DNA of 9,216 nt from the NCBI GenBank assembly GCA_934167885.1, contig CAKPMB010000023.1, forward strand, positions 1-9,216. The letters run 5' to 3'. Source of the stretch: an uncultured Bacilli bacterium (GTDB taxonomy: Bacteria; Bacillota_I; Bacilli_A; RF39; UBA660). Under the pieces are notes generated by a model. That model was not told the origin of the DNA. It was given only the letters and a program-made list of their open reading frames with translations, and ran no database searches. Made by a program: the position numbers and the translations under genes. Position 1 is the stretch's first letter. The number at the start of each line of letters is the position of its first letter. Shown piece by piece: positions 1-7,768 of the stretch.

Positions 1-189
1 GTAAATAAAAAACTATTAAGTATAAAAATAGTAGAATCAAGTAAATCATTAAGAGGAAAGGTCATAGTATGGATGAGCCAGTTTGCAAGAGGAATAAAAA
101 ATATACTAGCATATGCACATACAGACATTAAAAAGTGGCAAGAAATAGAGATAAGAGAAAAATATAAGCAGCTATGTCTTAAAATATAA
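1..189 (+). CDS. C-terminal fragment of an unrecognised protein
   Basis: The frame starting at base 1 is open for 62 codons and ends at TAA 187-189; the gene begins outside the window. The visible residues are basic (many K and R) and include the stretches VIVWMSQFARGIKNILAYAH and KKWQEIEIREKY, which look like helices of a soluble protein. I see no membrane segment, cysteine pair or catalytic motif, and I do not recognise the family. Tryptophan is encoded by TGG twice, in keeping with the standard code. A perfect 13-bp hairpin lies 23 bases after the stop and probably ends the transcript. It could be the tail of a mobile-element or DNA-binding protein, but that is a guess. I am fairly sure it is coding, because the frame is open to the edge and a hairpin follows the stop. 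Confidence 0.55.
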   Translation, partial: VNKKLLSIKIVESSKSLRGKVIVWMSQFARGIKNILAYAHTDIKKWQEIEIREKYKQLCLKI

Positions 190-212
190 ATTAATAAAAA
201 ACTTAAAACTAT

Positions 213-242
213 AAAATTGAACATCTAACGATGTTCAATTTT
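213..242 (+). terminator. Hairpin terminator after the upstream gene
   Basis: A perfect inverted repeat with 13-bp arms (AAAATTGAACATC at 213-225, GATGTTCAATTTT at 230-242) closes on a TAAC tetraloop. The T run lies inside the 3' arm and is followed by GGCG rather than more Ts, so it is not a textbook terminator. Its A-run/T-run symmetry means it could act in both directions. It separates the fragment at 1-189 from the promoter of the following operon. Confidence 0.7.
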
Positions 243-361
243 GGCGTGAAATAAAAAATAAAATTTTTGTAAAAAATAAGATTTAACAAGTATTATTAAA
301 TAAATTATTAAAAAAGTAGTCTGATTTTTGTAAAATACCGGAACTCAAAAATTAAATATCA
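243..361. other. Intergenic spacer, no gene seen
   Basis: This AT-rich spacer holds no credible ORF or RNA gene on either strand. The 12-mer ATTTTTGTAAAA occurs twice (263-274 and 324-335). Its core TTGTAAAA occurs a third time at 362-369, where it supplies the -35 of the operon promoter. In sequence this AT-rich the repeats may be chance, or the first copy may be a second, weaker promoter (TTGTAA 267-272, TATTAT 291-296, 18-base spacer). Confidence 0.4.
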
Positions 362-390
362 TTGTAAAAATTAATTGCTTGTGTTATACT
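362..390 (+). promoter_or_regulatory. Sigma-A-type promoter of the ABC/peptidase operon
   Basis: The -35 TTGTAA (362-367) and -10 TATACT (385-390) are separated by 17 bases, and TG at 382-383 gives an extended -10. The predicted start of transcription is near 396-398, leaving a leader of about 60 bases before the ATG at 459. It is the best promoter match between the upstream hairpin and the permease gene. Confidence 0.7.
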
Positions 391-400
391 AATTGCGGTA

Positions 401-436
401 TCGTAGGAAGCTCTACGAGTAACTTAAGAGTTGTAG
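401..436 (+). promoter_or_regulatory. Structured 5' leader with two competing hairpins
   Basis: TCGTAG (401-406) pairs perfectly with CTACGA (413-418), and a further G-U pair leaves an AAGC loop. The segment CTAC (413-416) can instead pair with GTAG (433-436), supported by AAC (421-423) with GTT (430-432). The two folds share CTAC and so exclude each other. The second fold ends a few bases before AAGGT (442-446), the probable ribosome binding site, which sits a rather long 12 bases ahead of the ATG. This is not a riboswitch class I recognise, and stems this short may be chance. Confidence 0.35.
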
Positions 437-458
437 GGAATAAGGTAGTGTGTAGTAT

Positions 459-2981
459 ATGAGAATTTTTTTGAAACATATTATAAGAAATATTAAAGAA
501 AATATAGGGAGAACTTTTTTAATTATAATATCCCTCTTTGGAGTTGGTCTTTTATTATCATTATCTTTAGGAATGGTATTTTCAATTAAATCATTCTGGA
601 ATTCTTTATCTAATTCTTTTATGGGAGGATATAATTATATGGTTTATCCTGTTACAGAAGAAAAATTAAGTATAGATAGGATTAAATCTGTTGGTGTTGA
701 ATTTGATTATCTAGGTGTAAGCGATTACAGTTATGGATATATAAAAAATGAAAAAAATGAATTTGTATCAACACCTTTATTAGGATTAAATATTCAGCAA
801 TCCATAAAAATGAAAATGATTGAATTTAAAGAAGAAAAAAATATAGTGTTAAATGATAATGAAATTATTGTTTCAAGTAGTGTTGCTAGTAAGTATAAGT
901 TAGAAGAAAACAAACAAATACAATATTATGACGAAAATGGTAGTGTACATAATTTAGTTGTTAAATATATTGCAAAAGATTCTGGTGCGTTTTTACAAGA
1001 ACTATCATTTGTGTCAAATGAACAAACATTTTTAAAATTAATTGGCGAAGACAAAATGCCATATGAATATTTTTGCTTAAATTATTTAGGCAACAAAACA
1101 ATGTCTGTATTAACAGAAGAATTGAATAATATAGAAGATGATTATGGAATGAATTTCATAAGTGTTGAAGCTCCAAGTTTATATGTTACTTTTGGATATA
1201 TTTTAAAAATTGGAATTATTGCTTTATTATTAATTTTAATAGTGGTTTATTTTACCTTGAATTCAATTGTGAAGATAATAATTAGTGAGAGAATTCCTAT
1301 TATTGGTTCTTTTAGAAGTATTGGGGCTTCGGTTAAAAAGATGAATTTAATTCTTTTGATGGAGATGGCAATTTATGGTCTAATTGGTGGTGTATTAGGT
1401 TCAGTAGCCGGTGTTGGATTTACTAAAGCATTATTCTTGTTATTTGAAATGATGGAAGATACTATGAGTATAACAATTGAAATGGTTTCATTTGAAACTT
1501 ATGGTTTCCTAATCATTATATTGACTATAGTAATGTTAGTTTTATTTCAAATTGGTTTATCAATTTCAGAAATTTTAAAGTCAAGTAAGTTGAGCATAAA
1601 GGAATGCATATTTAATAAACATGAGAGTATATATAAATATTCAATAAATAAATTATTATTTGGTTTCTTTTTCTTGACAATAGGTGTTGTATCAATAATA
1701 TTTAGTTGTAATTTAAATTTTGTCTTTTGTATTATTGGCATTTTATCATTGTTTATAGCTATTGCATTATTATTACCAACTATAACTAGATATTTTAGCA
1801 AATTGATGGATAAAGTTGAAAATCCTGTTTGGCAAATGGCTAAAAATACAATTGTAAATAATAAATTACAAATAAATACAAATGTTATTGTTTCAGTTAT
1901 GATGTGTGTATCGTTATTATTATTCGCTTTATTAAACTATTCTATTAGTAGTTATAAAGCTAAACTTGATATGGTTAAATCAGAATTATATGTATATTCA
2001 TCTCTTGAACCTATGGATGTTACTAGCGATATTCGTGCTATTGATAATGTTGAAAGAGTTTCAGTATTATATACAGATGATCTTGCTAAAAATTATGACT
2101 CTGTTACTTTTGCAAATAACAAAATTAATCATTTAACTTTGTTATATAGTGATAATTATAAAACATTATTAGAAGATAGCAATTTATTAGACTTAGATGC
2201 AAAATTGGCAGATAATCTTTCAGAAAATGAAATTATTGTAAGTGAATATTTTAAAGAAAAATATAAATTAAAAATAGGAGATATAGTTGTAGTAAATGGT
2301 ATAACCAAAGAAGAAAGATTTACTGTTGAAACTCCATTAAATTTAAAAGTTGTTGGATTTGCAGATACAAGCAGAGTAAATTATATGAGTATAATATTGA
2401 GTGAAAGTATTGTAGAAGATCTAATACCTATATTTTCAAATCAACAATATTTTATTCAAGTGACTGATGAAAATAATATAAAAGATATAAGAAAAGAGGT
2501 TTTAAGAACTATTACGTATCAAATGCCAGAGGTATATTCACAACAAGAATATATAGAAAAAACAGAAAATGCTATGAAGGAAACTTATAAGACCATTATA
2601 GAAGTTGTTTTGGTAATAATAGGTGTTGCTTTAATAGGAATAATTAATAATCAAACTGTTAGTTTCTTTGAAAGAAAAAAAGAAATGGCTGTATTGTATT
2701 CTACTTCAATGAGTAGAATACAATTAAATAAAATGATCTTTATAGAAGTATTTTTATCATATTTTATTTCTGCTTTAGTTTCAGTTGTATTTACTGTAAT
2801 GTTAATTAAATTATTAAAATATACAATGTCAATATTGGGATTATATATGCCTATTTCATTTAGTATAGTAAGCATTTTGATTTTATTGTTTATAATAGGT
2901 GTAATAATGTTAGTTATATATTTAGTAATGAAAAGAAAGATTAAAAAGATGAATATAGTGGAGGAATTAAAATATGAATAA
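459..2981 (+). CDS. ABC transporter permease with two FtsX domains (MacB/Bce-like)
   Basis: This is the membrane subunit of an ABC transporter of the FtsX/MacB superfamily, 840 residues. About ten hydrophobic helices are visible: near 19-43, 245-272, 298-328, 348-369, 398-416, 421-440, 472-495, 711-731, 759-785 and 800-824. The layout is a duplicated FtsX unit. A large extracytoplasmic domain lies after helix 1 (about 45-244) and a second one after helix 7 (about 496-710). Each is followed by a three-helix FtsX core. Coupling segments typical of the family are visible: ISERIPIIGSFRSIG (275-289) and FERKKEMAVLYSTSMS (737-752). NEIIVS occurs in both outer domains (134-139 and 590-595), a sign of internal duplication. 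In this family the permease moves or senses lipids, peptides or antibiotics by mechanotransmission; the substrate here is unknown. It overlaps the ATPase gene by 8 bases. The start at 459 has only AAGGT 12 bases upstream, but it gives a normal positively charged N-terminus. Confidence 0.9.
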   Translation: MRIFLKHIIRNIKENIGRTFLIIISLFGVGLLLSLSLGMVFSIKSFWNSLSNSFMGGYNYMVYPVTEEKLSIDRIKSVGVEFDYLGVSDYSYGYIKNEKNEFVSTPLLGLNIQQSIKMKMIEFKEEKNIVLNDNEIIVSSSVASKYKLEENKQIQYYDENGSVHNLVVKYIAKDSGAFLQELSFVSNEQTFLKLIGEDKMPYEYFCLNYLGNKTMSVLTEELNNIEDDYGMNFISVEAPSLYVTFGYILKIGIIALLLILIVVYFTLNSIVKIIISERIPIIGSFRSIGASVKKMNLILLMEMAIYGLIGGVLGSVAGVGFTKALFLLFEMMEDTMSITIEMVSFETYGFLIIILTIVMLVLFQIGLSISEILKSSKLSIKECIFNKHESIYKYSINKLLFGFFFLTIGVVSIIFSCNLNFVFCIIGILSLFIAIALLLPTITRYFSKLMDKVENPVWQMAKNTIVNNKLQINTNVIVSVMMCVSLLLFALLNYSISSYKAKLDMVKSELYVYSSLEPMDVTSDIRAIDNVERVSVLYTDDLAKNYDSVTFANNKINHLTLLYSDNYKTLLEDSNLLDLDAKLADNLSENEIIVSEYFKEKYKLKIGDIVVVNGITKEERFTVETPLNLKVVGFADTSRVNYMSIILSESIVEDLIPIFSNQQYFIQVTDENNIKDIRKEVLRTITYQMPEVYSQQEYIEKTENAMKETYKTIIEVVLVIIGVALIGIINNQTVSFFERKKEMAVLYSTSMSRIQLNKMIFIEVFLSYFISALVSVVFTVMLIKLLKYTMSILGLYMPISFSIVSILILLFIIGVIMLVIYLVMKRKIKKMNIVEELKYE
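2960..2964 (+). promoter_or_regulatory. Ribosome binding site of the ATPase gene
   Basis: GGAGG lies nine bases before the ATG at 2974 and inside the last codons of the permease gene. It fixes the ATPase start and points to translational coupling between the two genes. Confidence 0.85.
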
Positions 2982-3690
2982 TGAAGTTATATTACAAATA
3001 AATAATTTAAAAAAAGTTTTTAAAGATGGTTTATCTACACCATTAGAAGTTTTAAAAGGAATAAATTTAACTGTAAATAAAGGTGAATTTATATCTTTAA
3101 TGGGTGAGAGTGGTTCCGGGAAATCTACATTATTATATCAAATAGGTTTTCTTGATTCTCCTACTGAAGGAACTGTGTTGATAAATGGAAAAGATGTCAA
3201 CAAATTAAGCGATAAAGAACAATCAAAAATTAGAAGAGAAAGTATTGGATTTGTATTTCAGTTTTATAATTTGATACCAAATCTTTCTGTAGAAGATAAT
3301 ATTCTTTTACCTGTTATTATGGCAGGCAAGAAAAGAAAAGATTACGAAGAAAAATTAAATAACTTATTAAGAACTGTAGGACTTTTTGAAAAAAGAAAAT
3401 TATTACCAAAGCAATTATCTGGTGGTCAACAACAACGAGTTGCAATCGCACGAGCTGTAATTATGGATCCTTGTTTGATTTTAGCAGATGAACCTACTGG
3501 TAACCTAGATAGTATATCTACTAATGAAATAATGAGATTATTTAAAAAGTTAAATAAAGAACAAAATATTACTATTATTCAAGTTACTCATTCAAATTCA
3601 GTTGCAGAATTTGGAGATAGGATAATTTATTTAAAGGATGGACAAATAGTTACTAACGAAGTAGGAGAACAAACTAATGAAGGTAAATAA
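2974..3690 (+). CDS. ABC transporter ATPase (LolD/MacB type)
   Basis: This is the cytoplasmic nucleotide-binding subunit that powers the permease encoded just upstream; 238 residues is normal for a stand-alone LolD-like ATPase. All hallmarks are present: Walker A GESGSGKST (44-52), the Q-loop glutamine in VFQFYNL (Q96), the signature LSGGQQQR (148-155), Walker B CLILADEP with catalytic E173, the D-loop NLDS (177-180) and the H-loop histidine in VTHS (H206). The form LSGGQQQRVAIARA followed by LADEPTGNLDS is characteristic of the MacB/LolD/FtsE group that pairs with FtsX-type permeases. Its start overlaps the permease end by 8 bases, and its own end overlaps the peptidase start by 14. Every catalytic residue is intact, so it should be active. 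The family assignment is firm; the transported substrate is not known. Confidence 0.96.
   Translation: MNNEVILQINNLKKVFKDGLSTPLEVLKGINLTVNKGEFISLMGESGSGKSTLLYQIGFLDSPTEGTVLINGKDVNKLSDKEQSKIRRESIGFVFQFYNLIPNLSVEDNILLPVIMAGKKRKDYEEKLNNLLRTVGLFEKRKLLPKQLSGGQQQRVAIARAVIMDPCLILADEPTGNLDSISTNEIMRLFKKLNKEQNITIIQVTHSNSVAEFGDRIIYLKDGQIVTNEVGEQTNEGK
3663..3667 (+). promoter_or_regulatory. Ribosome binding site of the peptidase gene
   Basis: AGGAG, inside the ATPase gene, lies nine bases before the ATG at 3677. It supports that start over later in-frame ATGs, which would remove the membrane anchor. Confidence 0.75.
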
Positions 3691-5725
3691 AAAAATAATA
3701 TATTTAATTTGTTTTTTAGTATTAGTAGTAATTATTTATTGTATATGTTTATTGTGTTTTGGTAATCACGATAATATAGTACTTAATAAACCAGTTAGTG
3801 ATATATTAAAAAATCAACCTAGATTACAAGATGATTATTATAATCATGTTAATTATAAGTATTTGAGTACTAATCAATTAGATGAAGATGAAGATTCTTG
3901 GTATTATATGTATTCAGATTCTTTAGAAATGATTAACAAAGAAAAAAAAGCAATTATAGATAATATATTAAATAATTGTAATAATCATGTTGTTGGAAGT
4001 GTTAATGATAAAATATGTTCATTTTATTATAGTTATAAAAACAATTCAAAAGAAGAAACAATAAGAAGCGAAATTGATTATTATATTAATTTAATTAATA
4101 ATACTAAAAGTGTTGATGAATATGTTTCAACAGTATTAAATATTAATAAAGAATTAAGTATGGGATTGTTAGTAAATCCATCAATAAACTTTATGCCAAC
4201 AAATTTAAAACAACATTACTTTACTTTAAATGAAATTACATATGATTATGATGTTACAAAAAGTGAGTATTATTCTTTAGATTTGTACGAACAAGAACTT
4301 AATAAAATTAAAAAATATGATGTAAAAATATTAAAAGAATATGGTTATAAGGATAATGAAGCTTATAAAATGGTTAATGACATACAGTCTATGTATAAAG
4401 AAATTGCAAGATTTTCTATTAAATCTGATAAATTAATTGATAAAGGTTATAAGGTATATAATATAAATCAATTACAAAATGAGTTAAAAGTGTTAAATTT
4501 AACTTCTATTGTTAAAAAATATAGTGATATATACACTTATGGTGGTAGTATTCTTGTTGCAGATATAAATCAATTAAAAGCAATAGATACATATTTAACA
4601 AATGACAATTTATCGACATTAAAAAAATATGCAATTATGAGAATTCTTACTGAATATTCGAAATACATAAACACTGACTTTTATAAAATTAATAATGAAT
4701 TTGAAGAAGATATTAATGGAATAGCAGAAGAATTTAGAACAGACGAAGAATTAATTTACCATTACATTTATTTATTATTTCAAGATACAATAACAAGTGA
4801 GTTTTCGAAAAGAAACTTTACAGAACAAGAAAGTCAATTTTATACAAAACTTGTACTTGAAGAAATAGAAACATTTAAAACTAGAATAATGAGTGAACAA
4901 TGGCTTACTGAAAAAACAAAAATATCTGCCTTAGATAAGATGCAAAAGATTAAATATACGGTTGGTGTTCCTAAACAATTTGTTTATGCTGAAAACAATT
5001 ATGTAGTATCTAAAGACAATTCTTATTTACAGAACATTATAAATATAAATCAATCTATAAATTCTGAGCATAATAGACAATATAAACTTGGAAATATAAT
5101 GTATGGACATATAGATTATTTAGAACAAAATGCTTTTTATCAACCAAATACAAATAGTATAACTTTATTATTGGGAATAATTTATTCTTATAAAACAATG
5201 CTTAATATAGATGTTAATAATTTGGATACATCATATTATAAATTACTTGGTACTATTGGGCTTACGGTTGGACATGAATTATCTCATGCTCTTGATTCTA
5301 GTGGTAGTATGTATGATGGAGATGGTAATTATATAAATTGGTGGACAGAGGAAGATTTGAATAATTTTAATAAGCTTAATATAGCAGTTGTTAAATATTA
5401 TAATAACTATAATCAATTTGGAACAGCTACTCTTGGAGAAAATATTGCAGATTTAGGTGGGATGGCTATAGTTATGGAAATAGCAAAGAGTAGAGGGGCA
5501 ACAGAAAATGATTATAAAACAATCTTTGAACATTATGCTTTAGATTTTTGTTCACAATCAACACCATATTATCGAGCAAATCAATTACGTTATGATGTTC
5601 ATTCGCCAAATAAAAATAGAGTTAATGCGGTTTTATCATCTACTGAAGAATTTTATTCAGTTTATAGTATAATGAAATCAGATGATATGTATGTATCAAA
5701 TGAAAAAAGAGTATCTGTATGGTAG
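3677..5725 (+). CDS. Membrane-anchored M13 zinc metallopeptidase (neprilysin/PepO family)
   Basis: This is a zinc endopeptidase of MEROPS family M13, 682 residues, close to the usual length. MKVNKK followed by one hydrophobic helix (8-29) predicts an N-in anchor with the catalytic domain outside. DDYYNHVNYKYL (52-63) is the family's N-terminal signature. NAFYQPN (485-491) matches the substrate-binding NAxY/F segment. HELSH (533-537) is the HExxH zinc site with catalytic E534. ENIADLGG (588-595) supplies the third zinc ligand E588 and D592. HSPNKNR (642-648) matches neprilysin H711 and R717. The conserved terminal tryptophan is also present. All key residues are intact. Cytosolic PepO enzymes lack the anchor, so this one likely works at the cell surface on short peptides. 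It shares an operon with the ABC transporter, overlapping the ATPase gene by 14 bases, so it may act on that transporter's cargo (inference). The anchor is cysteine-rich, but I see no proper lipobox. Confidence 0.95.
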   Translation: MKVNKKIIYLICFLVLVVIIYCICLLCFGNHDNIVLNKPVSDILKNQPRLQDDYYNHVNYKYLSTNQLDEDEDSWYYMYSDSLEMINKEKKAIIDNILNNCNNHVVGSVNDKICSFYYSYKNNSKEETIRSEIDYYINLINNTKSVDEYVSTVLNINKELSMGLLVNPSINFMPTNLKQHYFTLNEITYDYDVTKSEYYSLDLYEQELNKIKKYDVKILKEYGYKDNEAYKMVNDIQSMYKEIARFSIKSDKLIDKGYKVYNINQLQNELKVLNLTSIVKKYSDIYTYGGSILVADINQLKAIDTYLTNDNLSTLKKYAIMRILTEYSKYINTDFYKINNEFEEDINGIAEEFRTDEELIYHYIYLLFQDTITSEFSKRNFTEQESQFYTKLVLEEIETFKTRIMSEQWLTEKTKISALDKMQKIKYTVGVPKQFVYAENNYVVSKDNSYLQNIININQSINSEHNRQYKLGNIMYGHIDYLEQNAFYQPNTNSITLLLGIIYSYKTMLNIDVNNLDTSYYKLLGTIGLTVGHELSHALDSSGSMYDGDGNYINWWTEEDLNNFNKLNIAVVKYYNNYNQFGTATLGENIADLGGMAIVMEIAKSRGATENDYKTIFEHYALDFCSQSTPYYRANQLRYDVHSPNKNRVNAVLSSTEEFYSVYSIMKSDDMYVSNEKRVSVW

Positions 5726-5731
5726 TGAAGA

Positions 5732-5736
5732 GGAGG
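5732..5736 (+). promoter_or_regulatory. Strong ribosome binding site
   Basis: GGAGG sits within a run of AGG repeats, seven bases before the ATG at 5744 and only a few bases after the peptidase stop. It is the strongest site in the operon, so the small membrane protein may be made in larger amounts than its neighbours. Confidence 0.8.
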
Positions 5737-5743
5737 AGTAAAA

Positions 5744-6229
5744 ATGAATAATCACGAAACAGAGAATGACATTGTGTTTCACGATGAAGCATCACAACAA
5801 AATTTTAATCAAGAGAAAGGACCAAAAAACAAGATAGGTATTGCTTCGTTTGTTTTAGTAATATTAAGTATAATTATATTATTTATTCCAAGTGAAGCTA
5901 TTTGGTTATCTATATTATATGATATTGTTGTATTAGTTGGATTAGTATTGTCTATTGTAGCTTTAGTTCAAATAAAAAAGAAAAATCAAAGTGGTAAAGT
6001 TTATGCTGTACTTGGATTAGTTGGAGTAATTTTATCTTTTGTAATTATGATTGTTGTTGGAGTTGCTCAAATTGCAAATATGCCTGAAGAAGAATTTAAT
6101 GACATGATGTATTGCCCATATGTAACTGACTGTGTTGATAATGGAGATGGAATAAGTTCTTGTGTATATGTTGATGATTCTACAGTTAAATGTTCAACTA
6201 AATTATTAAAGGAAAATCAATTTCAATAG
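5744..6229 (+). CDS. Small three-helix membrane protein with four-cysteine C-terminal tail (DUF4190-like)
   Basis: 161 residues. An acidic, polar N-terminus (1-28) precedes three hydrophobic segments (about 30-48, 55-78, 87-110). The loop QIKKKNQSGKVYAVLGL after the second helix resembles the small DUF4190-type membrane proteins of Gram-positive bacteria; that match is from memory and tentative. Lysines at 78-80 and 85 put this loop inside, so the C-terminal tail (about 111-161) should be outside. The tail contains four cysteines (C124, C130, C140, C150) and many Asp/Glu. It could form two disulfides or bind a metal. The gene follows the peptidase by 18 bases and is the last of the operon, directly before a terminator. 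Its function is unknown. It could be an accessory or immunity subunit of the transporter or peptidase, but nothing in the sequence proves that. Confidence 0.85.
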   Translation: MNNHETENDIVFHDEASQQNFNQEKGPKNKIGIASFVLVILSIIILFIPSEAIWLSILYDIVVLVGLVLSIVALVQIKKKNQSGKVYAVLGLVGVILSFVIMIVVGVAQIANMPEEEFNDMMYCPYVTDCVDNGDGISSCVYVDDSTVKCSTKLLKENQFQ

Positions 6230-6235
6230 AAATAT

Positions 6236-6279
6236 AAAAATAACTAGTTTGATTGAATTGAAACTAGTTATTTTTATTT
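6236..6279 (+). terminator. Terminator of the ABC/peptidase operon
   Basis: A perfect 15-bp stem (6236-6250 with 6261-6275) encloses a 10-base loop, and the 3' arm ends in TTTTT followed by ATTT. It begins seven bases after the last stop codon of the operon. The A run on the 5' side lets it also act on minus-strand transcripts coming from the transposon remnants. Confidence 0.9.
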
Positions 6280-6335
6280 GTTAATATAATAGGAATTTCA
6301 TATTTAAGATGTTATAAAAGCTCAAACATGAAAAT

Positions 6336-6357
6336 GCGCCACATAGTGGCGTTTTTT
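6336..6357 (+). terminator. Second, GC-rich terminator
   Basis: CGCCAC (6337-6342) pairs with GTGGCG (6346-6351) around an ATA loop, and TTTTTT follows (6352-6357). This is a canonical intrinsic terminator about 60 bases beyond the first one. The reverse complement is also followed by a short T run. It may be a backup stop for the operon, a stop for minus-strand reading of the mobile elements, or a hairpin at the 3' end of the IS91-type element. Confidence 0.8.
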
Positions 6358-6422
6358 CGTTTAGATTATAGTTTGACAATTAATTTTATTTTTCTTTGTA
6401 TACGTGATGATATCCTCTGCTT

Positions 6423-6592
6423 TTATCTACATTTACTGCATATTGTATATGGCGGAGGCCCATTCCATTCATCTTCTTCCTCAAATTCTAAAACCGCTCA
6501 ATTTGTGCTTCAAATTTATATTTACACTTTGGGCAAATATAATTAACTACCTTTCCACTTAATTTAATTGGGAATGATTCAAAATTAAATAT
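6423..6592 (-). pseudogene. Remnant of a small zinc-ribbon protein downstream of the IS91-type transposase
   Basis: Two overlapping minus-strand frames join into one sensible small protein of about 56 residues. The first part reads ...SGKVVNYICPKCKYKFEAQ and stops at TAG (6488-6490). Shifting by one base near 6490-6496 continues as LEFEEEDEWNGPPPYTICSKC and then R and TAA (6423-6425). The two CxxC pairs (CPKC and CSKC) suggest a zinc ribbon. No ATG is present, but ATA at 6590-6592 lies seven bases after AGAGG (6600-6604), so an ancestral ATG may have mutated to ATA. It starts about 20 bases beyond the transposase stop and probably belonged to the same element. I do not recognise the family; treating it as a broken gene is inference from the frame join. 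Confidence 0.5.
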
Positions 6593-7566
6593 TTTGTTAC
6601 CTCTTTTCTTTATTAAACTATTTTACATAAAAATTTACACCGTATATTGCAAGTTGGACAGTTGTATGGATTTCTATTGAAATATTGTTTTATATAATTT
6701 TCATATTTCAAAAAAATTGTTCTTGTTTTTCTTGAAGAAATATCTATAAGCAATTCAATTTTATCATGTAATTTATGTTTCTTTCTATAAAAACCATAAT
6801 ATCTTATAATTTTGTAATTACTAGGAATTAAATGCCTTAATAACATTAAAATAAATTTTTCAGCAGTTACGGTTTCTTCATGATAAGATTCGTCTTCATG
6901 TGCGTTATAGCAAAAAGTAACATTATTGCCATCATAATTAATAATTCTATTTTCACTTATAGTAACTCGACCACAATATCTAGTTACATATTCAATACAT
7001 GATTTAAAATTTTTTCTTTTCAGCATATACATAAAAATCATTTGGATATTTTTTGTACATATCGCATTTTACTTTATAAAAACTTTTACCTATATCTTCG
7101 TAAAGTAGATCTAGTAATATTTTCATAAATCTTTTAGATAAAGCATTATAATTAAAATATGACCAATCTTGAATTTTATTATTAGAAAGTTTCATTTCAG
7201 CGATTAATATGTGAATATGAGGATTCCATTTAATATCTCTACCAAAAGTATGAAAAAAAGCAAAGAATTTAGGGATGAATCTATTTTTTCTAATATGTTT
7301 TTTGATATTATCATAACCATCTGATTTGAAATAAAGATTTAAAATAGAATAAATAGTTTCATTAACGGCTTTAAAAAGTAAATCAATTCTTTGTTTAAAA
7401 GGATGAAAGAATTATTTCTTAATTCTTTAGGAACTCGTTAAAACAATTTGTCTATATTGAACATTATAGGCAAGTATGCATAATGTTTTCAACTTTATTA
7501 AGCTTACATTTGTAACCACAAGAAGAACAAATTCGATATTTATAAGTATAAACGATAAAAATAATA

Positions 7567-7574
7567 TCTTTACA
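7567..7574. repeat. Target-site duplication, left copy
   Basis: TCTTTACA lies directly outside the left inverted repeat of the nested element and is identical to 7769-7776. Keeping only one copy and removing the element rejoins the transposase reading frame as ...CPNC-KDIIF... Confidence 0.85.
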
Positions 7575-7768
7575 GTTACAGTTTAGTCAGATAAAATAAG
7601 GGGTTGATAAGTACTTTTGACTAAAAAACTATGTATTTTTCATAAAAATACGTTAAAATAGCATTAATTCGTAATTTTCAGGATATTTTTTTAACTAATA
7701 TAATTGAAATTTTACCCTTTATTTATATAGATTTATTTAAAATTTATGATCCTTGACTGAACTGTAAC
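7575..7768. mobile_element. 194-bp MITE-like element inside the IS91-type transposase gene
   Basis: The ends form inverted repeats: GTTACAGTTTAGTCA (7575-7589) and TGACTGAACTGTAAC (7754-7768), matching at 14 of 15 positions when inverted. The element is flanked by a perfect 8-bp duplication, TCTTTACA. Inside it is AT-rich and has no ORF of note. A small hairpin (GTATTTTT at 7633-7640, loop CAT, AAAAATAC at 7644-7651) lies near the centre. Short length, terminal repeats, target duplication and lack of a transposase fit a non-autonomous element moved in trans. An 8-bp duplication is found in several IS families (for example IS256, ISL3, IS6, IS1595), and I cannot tell which family mobilised it. 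It shifts the host frame and brings its own stop codon. Confidence 0.85.

Noticed and set aside
243..361. Repeated TTGTAAAA motifs as CRISPR-like or iteron repeats
   Set aside because: There are only three copies, unevenly spaced and made of simple A/T tracts; not an array.
1547..1801. Minus-strand 84-codon ORF
   Set aside because: It lies wholly inside the permease gene on the opposite strand and reflects AT-rich codon use, with no start signals.
2651..2875. Minus-strand 74-codon ORF
   Set aside because: It lies within the final FtsX domain of the permease on the opposite strand; a shadow of the real gene.
3677..3760. Lipoprotein signal on the peptidase
   Set aside because: Several cysteines occur in the hydrophobic helix, but none is preceded by a proper lipobox; a plain membrane anchor fits better.
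459..5725. TGA read as tryptophan (Mycoplasma-type code)
   Set aside because: The long permease, ATPase and peptidase genes use TGG for every tryptophan checked and contain no in-frame TGA, which would be very unlikely under that code.
6486..6498. Programmed frameshift in the zinc-ribbon ORF
   Set aside because: There is a short T run but no proper slippery heptamer or downstream structure, the start codon is also missing, and the neighbours are decayed, so mutation is simpler.
6328..6546. Plus-strand 72-codon ORF
   Set aside because: It starts inside the GC-rich terminator, has no ribosome binding site, and lies antisense to the zinc-ribbon remnant, whose residues make better sense.
7004..7195. 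A separate 63-codon minus-strand gene
   Set aside because: Its ATG is internal. The frame continues upstream into the HUH motif and downstream, after one frameshift, into the Y2 motif, so it is a piece of the IS91-type pseudogene.
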